NCBI GenBank assembly: GCA_004352715.1
Contig: SCFE01000011.1
Location: 1,102,528-1,166,527 of the forward strand
Origin: Hofstenia miamia
Taxonomy: Eukaryota > Xenacoelomorpha > Acoela
DNA length: 64,000 nucleotides
Reading direction: 5' to 3'
The notes under the pieces were generated by a model. It saw only the letters and a list, made by a program, of their open reading frames with translations, was not told where the DNA came from and did not search any database. The position numbers and the translations under genes were made by a program. How positions within the stretch are numbered: the stretch's first letter is position 1; each line of letters begins with the position of its first letter. This document shows positions 44,246 to 56,058 of this stretch, one piece after another.

Positions 44246-44790
44246 CATGTCATCACAAAAGATTTGATTCCACATTTTGCGGTATTTAAGGGCATGTACT
44301 GCCTAACGCACAACGTCCTCGGAAAAACATAAATAAGTGATTCGTCGTCCGTGACGCATTCATATGGGACAAAATGCTTATGGAGTAGTCTTGTAAAAGA
44401 AATCACGAATTTGTACGACCTTATCACATTGTCTTTGAGCAGGTCGCGTGTCTTTGTTGTCAAAACGAAGAACATAGGTGAGTAGTAGCAATCAAGTTTC
44501 ATGGTATCATAAAACGCAATCCATCACCACTATATGTGAATAATTCAACCTTATGGTCCTCAGAAGGTACTACACAAGATGACCCCTCTTCGCGATGCTA
44601 ATGTATGGGATTGCAACTCTGCCACTAATCGACTCTTCAAAAGGCCCGATATAACAAATTAGATGGTATGCCGATGATGGAAATTACCCTCGGTACAAGA
44701 GTTCTCAGCTTTGTAATCTGAAATATAGAATATTGTGACTCGTTTTGTAACGAAAAAGTAAACGCCTATCGTAATATCGCCTATCGTAAT
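44246..44790. other. Intergenic segment, possible decayed repeat
   Basis: The minus strand has a roughly 100-codon frame (44203-44502) that I do not recognise; its end overlaps the hAT terminus. GATTGCAACTCTGCCAC at about 44609 also occurs near 4794. Confidence 0.35.
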
Positions 44791-44799
44791 ATGCTGAGG

Positions 44800-46165
44800 A
44801 AACTAGGCGATTTCTCGAAAAGTTCGCCCCACACATAGAATTCGTGTCTTACACATAAAATCCATTTTATTACTAGAACGACACCACGTTTCAGCGAAAA
44901 ACTCAACGACATAGAGAAACTCATACACAAGAAACTTTTACCAAACCTCTTTGCCGGTCTGAATGGGCGGCCTGAACATCAAATCACTGTCGGACTATGA
45001 GAACAACTATGAAAACTCAATAACTGTAAGAAGACCACTAGACGAACTAGAACTGCTGCAAGCAGACATGGCGCAACACAGAATTGTAGCTGACATACGG
45101 AAAGTATCAGTAGCATCATTACAGCAAAAGGCTAAATGATGTTCTAGATGCCTTAGACAGCGAGCAGCAATACTCGGTTTGGCTCGTCAAAGAAAAAGGA
45201 TCATCTATGTGGTTAAAATCATTTCCCCTCAAACGATACAACTACCATCTAAGTAAGCAAGATTTTCTAAATGGCATATCGCTTAGATATAGATGGGATC
45301 TGCTAAAAAAAGCCCCAATTCTGCTCTTGTGGACAGGAGTTCACAGCCACCCATGTTCTTCACTTTGAGGATAAACCATCAATTGACATAATACAATTTG
45401 TGACTTTTGCACTTTTCTTGAAAGATGTATGCCATGATGTTCAAGTCTAACCTAAACTTCAACCTGTTAACGATTTACGTTTCTCAAAACTTACAGCCTC
45501 AACAGATGAAGAGGCTCAGCTGGACATCACGGCAAATGGCCTTTGGGGAACGCCTTTCAAAAGAACATTCTTTGATGCAAAGGTTTTCAACCCCTCTTGA
45601 AGAGTTGCCCAAAAACGATAAAAAATGCAAATGGGAATCACGAGATGCTCAAGAAGTCCAAATATGAAGAATGAATAGTCAATGCTGAGCACAGCTCTTC
45701 ACTGCTCTGATGTTTGCGACGACTAGAGAATGCAGCCGCTCAACTCATAAGACCAACACGCAAATTGCTCTGAAAATAGCGGAGAAGCACAATATTGTTT
45801 CTGCATGGTTTGAGAGCGCTCAAAGAAAACATTCCAATAGAAAACTCTATTGCTGCCATGTGCACCAAAACAAAGATTATATAAGCAATGCTTATGCCCT
45901 TTAAGGCAACTAAACTCTTCCATAATTTTTATAAATTTATATTTATCAATATGTGTTGCCAGATATGAAAAAGGTGGGCCAGTGGAAAAAGAAATGCCTT
46001 GTGGACATTCAGAATGCTTGATCATTTGGTTGTGGAATGCACATACAAGTGTAGAAAAACAATCCCCGCGTGCAATGCAGACGTTGAAGAAGTGCGTAGA
46101 CTGCAGGTGAATGAAGTTACTCGTGAAGACGATATGGACAGACTACATAATTCAATGTTTAATTG
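44800..46165 (+). mobile_element. Degenerate retroelement with a nuclease-like C-terminal region
   Basis: Broken frames read in order RTTPRFSEKLNDIEKLIHKK; LNIKSLSDYENNYENSITVR; CSCGQEFTATHVLHFEDKPS; VCHDVQV; AQLDITANGLWGTPFKRTFF, then DAKVFNP near 45585. I recognise this series as the long C-terminal part of a reverse-transcriptase family common in marine-invertebrate genomes. It normally shows a C.CG...T.DHAL..., a VCHDV.. and an A.LDI.A.GFWG......FFDVRVFNP block. The conserved D...FFD pattern suggests a nuclease fold; that is inference. Numerous stops show it is inactive. The upstream RT core is not visible here. Confidence 0.62.
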
Positions 46166-46450
46166 AACTTTAGTGTTATAATTTTTAATTGTTAAATGTT
46201 TAAATAATAATTTTTATATATCATAAACACACTACGTCCATGTACTATGGCCCATAAACTTTTGATCCCCTCATGATTGGATTGGAATATTGATAACATC
46301 AACAATCCAAGTTTCAGATAGTCAGCATTTTTCCAATTAGTGGAATAAAGTTGCACTTTATGTTGTGGTCATATCCTGACCCCAATTACTGTTAGAAGGT
46401 TACCGCGAAATGAAAACTGCCTATTTATAGAGTTTAACAAAAAAGACGAA

Positions 46451-46456
<6 letters not shown>

Positions 46457-46503
<47 letters not shown>
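46457..46503. repeat. (AAT)n tail of the minus-strand LINE
   Basis: About fifteen AAT trinucleotides immediately follow the 3' end of the LINE, as in LINEs that end in simple-repeat tails. Confidence 0.8.
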
Positions 46504-46504
<1 letters not shown>

Positions 46505-48350
46505 CTTTATTAAGCCGGTTAGGGTGGAACAAAACAAAAATTAAAAAGTCAATTCAATCGACAACGGGAGCAGTCACACAGGATGATGTATGAACAGATA
46601 GAAGAGTAGTCAAAGTGAGACAAAGGAACATCGAAGAGGATATACATTTCTTGAAGGTCATAGGCGAGGAAAAAAATCAATGGCAGTTGGAGGATTTAGG
46701 GTCAGTAAGAAATTAGCAGAAGCACAAACACGATTGAAAAACGAGTGAAGGGTGCGATGTTTCCTGAGACGACGAACAGAGAACGTGACAGCACCATCAG
46801 CGCGAGTAGAGTGGGAGTTAGAGAACGAGATAAAATCAAATGGATCAAGGTCTAACTTCCGAGTCAGTAAACGATTGAACAGGATGAGATCACAGGCATG
46901 AAAATGGAGTGACAGTAGGACAGTTGAGATTTTCAGCAGAGCGTCTTCATAGGCCAAAGGGGAAATCCATTTGAAAGCGCGTTTCAGGGAAATTTTCAAT
47001 GGAGTGGAACAAAGCACGAGAAGGGCACCAACAGGGAGACGCATGGAGACGAATGGCGCGAGGAATGGACTTAAACAAAAGAGTTTCACAGTGGACGAGG
47101 TATTAAAATGAACATTACGGAAAAGGGCAAATAGCAAGGAATTAGCTTAGTGGAGACGCAAAGACACATGTCCAGTCCAATTTAAGTTTGCAGCAAGTTG
47201 AACTCCAAGATGAGTGTGATGAGGAGCAAAGTTCACAGGTAGAGGCAAATTAGAAGAGGGTGCCACAGAAAAGGAAATAGCACATGTATTGGTAGCGCTA
47301 AAATCAAGATGGTTGACAGAGGACCAAGTAGACAAAGGCTCAAGATCAGAAGAAATGTTAGAAGCAAAAGACCAGCCAAAATAAAAAATCGCAGTGTCCT
47401 CGACATACAACAGGCAAGACAAGTTGAGAACAGAATGAGGGAGGTCGTTAATGGCAAAGAGGAAGAAAAGAAGTTGATTTTGACACATTCGTGGCGATTG
47501 GTCAGGTAAGACTGGAACAGTTCGATGAGATCCACATCAAAACCAAATCAACGTAACTTGTCAAGCAGAATGAAATGAGGGAGGCGATCAAACTCTTTTA
47601 AGATGTCAAGAAAGATAATACAACCAGGATCAGAGTGAAAGTAGCAGTTTTCGATCAATGTAAGTTAGTAATCGTAAGTTACCAGGAAGGTTGCCATGCT
47701 GAGAAGAAGAGATGAGGTGACGAATTTTTGGAATACATAACGAAAAACAAGTGGTTCAAAGATGATAGACAGTAGAGATAGAATAGCTATTGGGCGGTAG
47801 GACGTGACCTGCAAGTAGGGAAGCTGATTAGATTTTAGCAGTGGAGAAACCCAGGCGGGATAGCGCTTAGAGGAGCAAATGAAGGAGTAAAGATGCTTTA
47901 AATGGATAGAAAGCGTGGAGGAGATTTCATGAATTACAAAGGAAGGATAGCAAAGACCGTACAATTTGCAAGATTTAAGCATGAGAGAAATATCATGGGC
48001 GTTGAAGTCAATATCACAAAGTTGGATTAGAAGGGAGGCAGCAGACGGACCAGGGCACATGGAGATAGGTTCAGAGAAGTTAGAGGCAAAATACGCGTTG
48101 AACAGATCAGCTTTCTCCAGGTCAGACTGAGCAGAAAGAAGATTCCATCTCAAATTGGGAAGCATTAAGTGATAGAAAGTCACTGTTAAATCGAGCAAAT
48201 TGTGGAGCAGCCAGATAAGCAGATGGAGAAGTAGAGTTGACAAACAAATGGAAGCAGACGAATGTTTTTCTTTTTTCCTCTGTCTAGTTGGATATGGATA
48301 TGAAGCAAGAAAGCACATTACAGCTCAATTATGCAGTCAGTAATTAGCGT
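46504..48350 (-). mobile_element. LINE (non-LTR retrotransposon), inactive
   Basis: The minus strand carries reverse transcriptase blocks with frameshifts. LEKADLFNAYFASNFSEPIS and TSYRPIAILSLLSIIFEPLV lie at 48318-47665. FFLFAINDLPHSV, LLYVEDTAIF (in place of YADD) and STWSSVNHLDFS lie at 47488-47147. The C-terminal block FKWISPLAYEDALLK, LLTRKLDLDPFDFI and RTLHSFFNR lies at 47137-46658. It ends at an (AAT)n tail, consistent with a 5'-truncated CR1/Jockey-type element. It is the same family as the fragment at 36250-36930. The altered YADD and the frameshifts indicate inactivity. Confidence 0.85.
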
Positions 48351-48519
48351 CTTTCAGTTAGTATGCAATCCAACTCTAAATACTTAAATGACAACTAAAT
48401 GTGAGATGATCTCTTCGTTCAAAAAATGCAATATCTGCAAGTCACCATTTTGTGCAATCTGTTGCTCTTGCGCGATTCTGAAATATTAATTAATCCATGA
48501 AGAAAAATTTCATTATTTG

Positions 48520-49864
48520 AAGCAACCGAAAATTCCCAAGAAAATAAAAGCTTTTACTATGCACTCAAAGAACTTAGAGATGATAAATCAATGTATGTAA
48601 CAAAGTTTGACAAACGCAATGGAATCTTAGTAACTGATTCAAGCAAATACATTAAAAACATGAATGAAATTCTTGAAGACAAAAATAAATTTAAAATTAT
48701 TAAAGACAATTCAAAATTAAAAAAGAATATTTTTATTCATCAAGAAGTCTTTAACAAAAACTATTAAAATTCTTAAGCCATTCATTTCAAGGAAGTAAAA
48801 TGTAGTAAATACTTAAGATTTCTTAGAAAAACTAAAGACTGCTTTCAAGATCAAAAAATCACCAATTATAGCTAGTTTTGATGTAAAATCGTTATTCACG
48901 AACATACCTGTTGAAAAATCAATTAATCATATACTTGATCTCATTCCTGAAGATCAAATCATTGTTTCACATGAAAATCTAAGACGTTTACATAGATTAG
49001 CGTGCTTAACGTTAAATTCATATTCAATAATAATGCATTTGAACAAATTGACGGAATGGCAACGGGTTCAACAATGAACTTGATTGAATGTAAATTTGAA
49101 TCATTAAGTAATCCAAAGCCATTAATATACTTAAGGTATGTCGTCGACATTTTTACAATAGAAGAACTAAAATCTACAGTCAAAATTGAAGAAGAACAAA
49201 CTTTACATTTCTTGGATGTATCAATTATTAAAAGAGAAAGATCATTTGAAACAAAGCTGTATGTAAAACCAACTAATACAGGATTGTATATTCCCTACCA
49301 ATCGCAATGTGATATAAAACATTAAAAAAATACAATGAAATGTTTAATTGAAAGAGCAAACCAAGCATTTTCAAATTATAGCAACTTTATTGAAGCAATT
49401 AACCACCTTTATACGTTTTTAGAAAATGATGAATATCCTCACAGACATGTAGATGAGGTAATTTTATAAAGGAACATAAATAACAACCAAGCTGAATCAA
49501 ATGAAGAAACAAATTTAAAGCAAGTATATTGGAAACTTCCATTCATTAATGACAAATTTAAAGTGTTCCAATCAAGAATAAAGAAGTAAAATTTAAAGTT
49601 AAATATATCGAGAATAACACCAATATTAACATCATTACAAACTCAAAATATTTTAACAAAGTTCCTGTAGAAAAGTTGCTGTCTTCTTCACTTGTTTACA
49701 AATATACGTGTGAAGATTGGCAACAATCTTGCATCGGAGAGACACGCAGACATTTTGCTACAAGAATTCATGAACATATATCAGGACATCTAAACTCAGA
49801 AATTCAACAAATCAACAACGAATTAAAAGAAAATTTTGAAATATTACTTAAAACTATCCATTAA
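48520..49864 (+). mobile_element. Penelope-like element (reverse transcriptase plus GIY-YIG), degenerate
   Basis: Frames near 48540-48740 give ENSQENKSFYYALKELRDDK and KFDKRNGILVTDSSKYIKNM. Near 49030-49325 they give QIDGMATGSTMNLIE (for the usual DG.AMGSPL.P), YLRYVVDIFTIEE (for Y.RYVDDIF), LHFLDVSIIKRE and LYVKPTNTGLYI. The end, 49676-49864, has SSLVYKYTCEDWQQSCIGET and RRHFATRIHEH, the GIY-YIG endonuclease module of Penelope-like elements. Several stops interrupt the frame. The residue change in the catalytic YVDD (YVVD) also implies inactivity. Confidence 0.85.
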
Positions 49865-49905
49865 CTGCAGAATTATTATATATCAAAAAACAAATCAAAT
49901 AAAAT

Positions 49906-52900
49906 TTAATGAACAAACAAAAAAATTATTATAAAATCAATATTTTTTATTGCATGCAATGTATATATCATTTAAATGTAGTTAATTGTACATATTTTTC
50001 TTTTCAAATTTGTTTGATCGAGATTTTAAATCGAAACCGGTCGTAAATATGGAAAAATATATATATATATATATAAATATAGGACGGTTTTTGGGGTTGG
50101 GCGGGGGTTTGATTTTACAAGATTGCACAGGAGTTGGCCTGGAAATTGCCGTCAAAAATGGAGTTTCTGTGAAACTGTTCAAATTTCTTATGATATCCTT
50201 GGCTTCAGATTTCATATTTTTTCTTTGAGTATGTTAATAACTTTTTCATATAAAATTATCCATCATCAAAGCACAAAGAAACAGCTGTCTAACAAATTGT
50301 TAATTCTAGCTTTGATTATCGTAAATCCTGTTAGTGATAACACTTCTGTTTTACTAAACAAATCTCATTTTAGCGGACACGCTGTATTTGAAGCAATATT
50401 ATCATGCTTTTGATATGGTAGACTTCTTCTAAGCTGAAATCTTGTTTTTTGGTTATGATATCTATGTTAGTTCTTACTAGTTAGAGAATGACCCATTCAC
50501 ATTACATTATAAAAGCATAAAATTGGTAAATAGTATTTGAAGGAAAAACTTATGCACGTAGTAGTGTTTAGGTGCATGTTGACGATGAATTGATATTTAA
50601 AGAAAAATATTTGTTGGTCAAATATTAGAGAAATATCAGATTGATAGCAATAGGTATAGCTAAGCAATTATTACCTCATGAAATTAAATGCCATCACGCA
50701 AAGCATCTAGTCAAAGAAGAATACTTGAGCTGAAAACAGGTGAAACAACGCTTGTCAGATTATTAGGATAACATCAAAAATAATCATTAACTTTTGAGTC
50801 TGATTTAGATGACAAACTACACTTTTGTTTCAGTAAACTATCCGCACGTCAGCTTGCTTTTGTGCGAAGATATTTTTAGTTAAAATTTGTTTTTAGTTCA
50901 TAAATTCTACGACGTACTTGATGTTAACAATGAAATGTTTGATGTAAACGTAGACACAAAAAATTTCTTATCAAATATTGTTAGACAAGTTACGAATTTG
51001 TGATATATTAATGAAGCTACCTGTTTCTTACAAACTTCAGGCAAACCAAGTGCTAAAATAGCGATTATTTTGATCCTATGGACGTTAACATAGAGGCATT
51101 TCAGGTGTCCATTGTGGACTCACTAATTTTTTTATAAATAATTTTTCTTTTTGATTGTAGTTCAGCAGAATGATCTTAGCCGTTTTGTCGAAACGGAATG
51201 TCATTTAAGAATTAAGGAAACTCTTCATTCATGTGCCAACTACTCATTATTATTTAGTGTATATCGATAATCTTGTCAATAGCATGGGTGCAAAGAATTT
51301 GCAATTGTGACTAGCATTTGAAAAAGACCGCAAAGCTTACAATGAAGTAGACATTGTCACATTCAGGTACTACTATAAAGTATATAAATTGATGGCCTGA
51401 AAATCCAAATCCATTTAACAGCGAGATAACTGAACTGGTTGTAATTGGTTATTCCAAGGCATTGTTATTACCTTAATTGATTCAAATTTCTCCTGCAAAA
51501 TAAAGTTTGAAAAAAAGGTATTCGAAATTACGTGACAGACATATGCAGCAGCAATGTTGTACAATAAAAACTTAGTATCTAGTTTATAATAAATTAACAA
51601 AAAATGCTACTAGAGGCCTTTGAATATTTTTGTATAATCAGAAGATTTGTAATCAATAAAGCTTGATGACATTTTTAAAGAAAAGGCAGAAAAATTTGTA
51701 AAACATTCATGTAAGAAATTCAATAAAATAATTATATGCTGGCATCAATATATACCAAATACTAAAGACTAGCCTAATCATTCAAACGCAAAAAGAAAAA
51801 ACTATTAAAAAATCAACAACCGAGCTTCAAAACAAGATACATTCTCAAAATTAGATTTTAAAAAAATCGGAATTTTTAGTAAACAAATTGTCCCATGAAA
51901 ATATTTAACCTTATAAATTTAAACATTTAGAGATAGAAAAAATAGCTATTTGCCCATAAAACTTTCTCCAACTCATTTCGGTCTACAGAGTTTATATCGA
52001 CATCGACCGGAATTTACATTGACTAAGGAATTTACATCTACCAGATATCTGATAGAGCTTTTAAATTGAAGAAAATTGGAAGAGATATCATTGATTGCCG
52101 AATCCAAATTCAATAGAAAATACACTTTACCCATTAAAAATGAATATTTTTAGTGTAGGAAATTCGAAATTATAGTCAAATTTCTCGCAAAAATAATTTA
52201 GTTGAAACAAAAACCTAGTAATATTTTATTGAAATTGAATAAATGTAAAATATTTGTCAATTTCAGAATAAAATTATCATTTATACTTTTGGAATTACCA
52301 AATCATATGATTCTACTAACCATGATATATAGGAAATTTATAAAGAATTTTCATGTTTAAGGTAGTCAATATATATTCCAGTTGATGTAAATTCTGTAAA
52401 TGTAAATTCAGATCAATGTAAAGTTTTTAGTCATTGTAAGTTCTGGTCAACATAAACTGTATAGAAGATGTGAGTTCAAATCCCATAATATCAATATGAC
52501 ATCAGCCTGTTAATAAAAAACCTATTTTAACAAATTTTGTTATGTTGTGACAGAAATAATCCCAACAATCTATTTGTAACAAGCATAAAAATGCTTTGTA
52601 ATATAGTAATAATTAATCAAGCTGAGTATTTGAATTGAGCCTACTTGGTGAGAGGACACTTGTCTATTTTAAACTAGTGAGCTGCACTGCCATGTGAAGC
52701 AAGCTCTTATCATCTCAATTACTACACATCAAATTCTGCTGCAACGAGAGTGATTTTGAAAACTACTTGATGAATTTCAAGAACCAACAAATTTTTTATT
52801 TTGAAAAATGATATTTTTATGGGGGGTTTCACGGCCAGTTTTCAAGCTATTAAGCATTTGTCACATTATAATTAGGTACTTTTGATGCTAGATGGCGTCT

Positions 52901-53464
52901 GTGACTTGCACAATTTTGCATGCAAGTGTGGAAATTTTTTTGTTTGTAGTTCCCTGAATATTGATCCAATTTTAAAAATTTTTTTGCAAAATTGTCAGCA
53001 CCTTTTGTTCTATTAAATAGTAAAATTAAACAACAATAATAAGCTGAAGTTGAGTTTTAAAAATGTGCTCATTTTAATTGATTCCATTTTTCTTTGATAA
53101 ATATTTCTATGAATTTTGATGAAATTTACTTGAAACTAAGTATGCAAAGATGGAGCACATTAAAATATTTGTAGATAAATTTAAAATAACTTAAATCAGA
53201 GTTAAGCAAAAGAAATTAACAAAATAAATTTTTGAAATTTACTTTCAGTTTTCTTATCCAATTTTGAATTTTCAACTTTCAAAGTGTTGTGCTATGTATA
53301 TTTACATGTAGCAATCATAATTGCAAAGCCAATTTTTTAAAGGGAATATTTTTTTTGGGCAGCATGATTTGAACAAACCAAAAAGTTTAAAAATTTTTCT
53401 TGACTTCTCTAGAGTTTAATCTAAAAACATATTTTCTCTATTATATATATATATATTTATATTC
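49906..53464. other. Intergenic AT-rich DNA with possible MITE at 51986-52459
   Basis: No gene seen. (AT)n at about 50057-50078 is followed by a GC-richer stretch (50080-50220) that may be the tail of the Penelope-like element. The remainder is plain AT-rich sequence, apart from the inverted-repeat segment listed separately. Confidence 0.5.
51986..52459. mobile_element. Diverged inverted-repeat element, possible MITE
   Basis: The left side reads CAGAGTTTATATCGACATCG then ACCGGAATTTACATTGACTA. The right side, inverted, reads CAGTTTATGTTGACCAGAAC then TTACAATGACTA. The pairing is imperfect and I see no target duplication, so this is tentative. Confidence 0.35.
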
Positions 53465-55474
53465 ATAACAAGTTTAGGTTCCTTCAGAGCCTTTCTGTTC
53501 ACCCTACTGGTAAACCATACTTACAGAATCATTTGACTCACATATCTTCTGAATTATCTGACTCAATTGAACTTGATAAAGTTTCCTTTCTTCAGTTGTT
53601 TTCTTCAAATATTTCTCTTAATGCTTCACACAAACTGATCAAATCACTATCTAAAAGTAAATCTATTCCCTCTAAACTCAAATTTAATGGTAAAGTTGCT
53701 CATTCACCCAGAAGTAATTCTAAGCTTTTTAATGAATACTTCTCCTCTGTTTTCTCTACCATCAGTTTTTCAAACAATTTGCATTCTTCAAATTCAGAAT
53801 CTTTAAATCTATCTGAAATCATTCTCAATTCTTTTTATCCACATACCATCTTCAAAATCCTCTCATCTCTGAAGTCTCATTCCACTCCATTAGATCAATT
53901 GTCCACTTCTCTCATTAAAACATTGAGTCTTAACTTGCTGATCCTTTATTCCATCTTTTCTATTCCCTCCTCCTAACATCTACATTCCCTAAAATTTGGA
54001 AAACTGCTTTAGTAGTTCCTATTTTAAACATGCAAAAATCTTCCAAGACATTTTTGTTCTTCTTACCAGCAATCTCTATTCTATCTCACCTATCTCTAAC
54101 CTTTGAAAGAGTAATATTTAATGCTATTTTTCCTATCCTTTGTCCACTGATATCAAAATCTCAGTATGGATTCATGCTGCATAAATCTACTGCTCTTTCC
54201 ATTCTACAATTTTTTGATAGTGTCTATTTTCATTTTGATCATAATGTTCCTCTTTTTTGCATTTATCTTGATTTTCAAAAAGCCTTCAATAAAGTTCCCC
54301 ATTGTATATTACTGAGTAAACTCTCAAAACTTGGTTTAGACTCTTCCTTCATTTCTCTCATCTCTGATTATCTAACTGACAGATCTCAGTTAGTTTGCAT
54401 TGACTCAGTACTTTCTGATGAACTTCCTGTTACTTCTGGTGTCCCTCAAGGTTCAATTCTTGAGCAACTCCTCTTCACTCTATTCATCAACAATTATATT
54501 CTGCAAATTTCTGAATCAAATTGTGATTGCATGCTATATGCTGATGACACTTGTATTTTCTCTTCTATCTCTAATAGTATACAGTCTAGCATTGTTCAAG
54601 CTGAATTATGGTCATCTAGCAATGGGCTCCCATTCAGTATCTCCAAAACTGAAGCTCTTCTAATTTTTTCCTCTAAAACCTTCACACCTCATGTTTTTTA
54701 TCTTCATGACAATCTGATTCTTTCTAACCACAATGTCAGTGATCTTGGTGTAATAATCTCTTCAACACTCTCATGGTCTAAACATGTAGCACTAAAAACA
54801 AAGAAATTCTCTTCTTCTCTCTCTTTTTCCTTAATTCTTCACTTCACAATTCACTAAGCTATCATTCTAAATTAATCCTCTTTAAAACCTACTGTCTTTC
54901 CACTCCCTGTTATAATTCCCAATCCTGGTTTCTAAACTCTTCTTCATCTATCATACTTGACAGGCTTTTATATCAGTTCCTTCACTGGATCTTCTCCTCT
55001 AATAAATCTTTCCTAAAACTGCTTCTTAAAGCTAGACTTCTGCCAATTTCCCAAGTTTTTAGATCTCACTTTTCTGAGCAAACTACTTCTTGACACATAT
55101 GATTTCAATTTTTCCAACTTCCTCAAATTCTCTAAACCTACATATTATTCTCATTCTTCCTCTTATGTCTTGTTTCAACTCCCTCACATTAATAAAGTTA
55201 TTTGTTCTCACAATTATTTCTTCCACATAATCCCTCTTGCTAACTTCATTACCTCTAATCTGGAAATTGATCTCTGGTCTAACCCTTGTATTTTTAAAAG
55301 TCAGCTCCTCTCCTTCCTTCTTTCTTCCATATCTCAACATGGTCTTCATTATAAATTTGATCTTTTCCCTTTCTGTACCTGTTCCTCCTGTCACTAATTT
55401 CCTTCATTCATTTTTTCTCTCTGTGTAGACTATTTAATTCATTTTATTTTTATACACCACATTGTGATAGAATA

Positions 55475-55515
<41 letters not shown>
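53465..55515 (+). mobile_element. LINE (non-LTR retrotransposon) with ATT tail
   Basis: Two long plus-strand frames (53533-53976, 54030-54857) carry reverse transcriptase blocks. These are SLTFERVIFNAIFPILCPLI, KSQYGFM, LFCIYLDFQKAFNKVPH, PVTSGVPQGSILEQLLFTLF and INNYI, with the catalytic CMLYADDTCIFSS intact. A frameshift near 53970 separates the N-terminal part, and another follows at 54857. The C-terminal RT tail continues out of frame to about 55430. It ends in an (ATT)n array (55474-55515). Followed by TTTAAGCAATAAATTTGCTT near 55662, it resembles the tail of the LINE at 12340. Probably inactive but the least decayed LINE in the window. Confidence 0.86.
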
Positions 55516-55516
<1 letters not shown>

Positions 55517-56058
55517 GTAGGCAAACATTATTGGGCATAGATAATAAACTCAACACATAGTCAAATTACTTTTAAAACTGCCCTTTAATTAATATTGCAT
55601 ATTTAATTAGTTTTGTAAATATTTTTGTCATATGTTAGTTTATAGTTTTTATATACATTTAAGCAATAAATTTGCTTTGACTCTTATTATAGTTTACAAG
55701 GTCTTTCATTTAAATATCTTCTATAGATGTCACATTTATTGATAGAATATCCATAAATTCCAGTTGGATCTTCTAAATACAAATCACAATTTTCTTAAGT
55801 TGCAAATGATATGTCCTTTTTAAATTGATAAATTTTCTTAGTTTTGTTCTCTTCTAAAAAATTTCAGATAAAATAGAATCATTAAACATCAAAGTTTTTC
55901 AGGATTAACTTGAAAGTTTTCATTTTCTTCACATATTTGAAAGAATTTCAGAAACAAGATTTCAGTGAGATAAACTTATGAACATATAGGATTGTCATAA
56001 ATATTCAAAAAGTATAAGCTTTCACTTTCCATGGCCATCTCCTTCCAAGAAAAGTAAC
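55516..56058. other. LINE tail and intergenic DNA
   Basis: Contains the AGCAATAAATTTGCTTTGA tail motif (about 55662) shared with the LINE in papilin. Nothing else recognised. Confidence 0.5.

Noticed and set aside
50010-50050. Hammerhead ribozyme downstream of the Penelope-like element
   Set aside because: TTGATCGA, a GATTT/AAATC stem and GAAACCGGTC loosely resemble the core, and such ribozymes are known in this class, but the CTGANGA box does not match and the outer stems are not clear.
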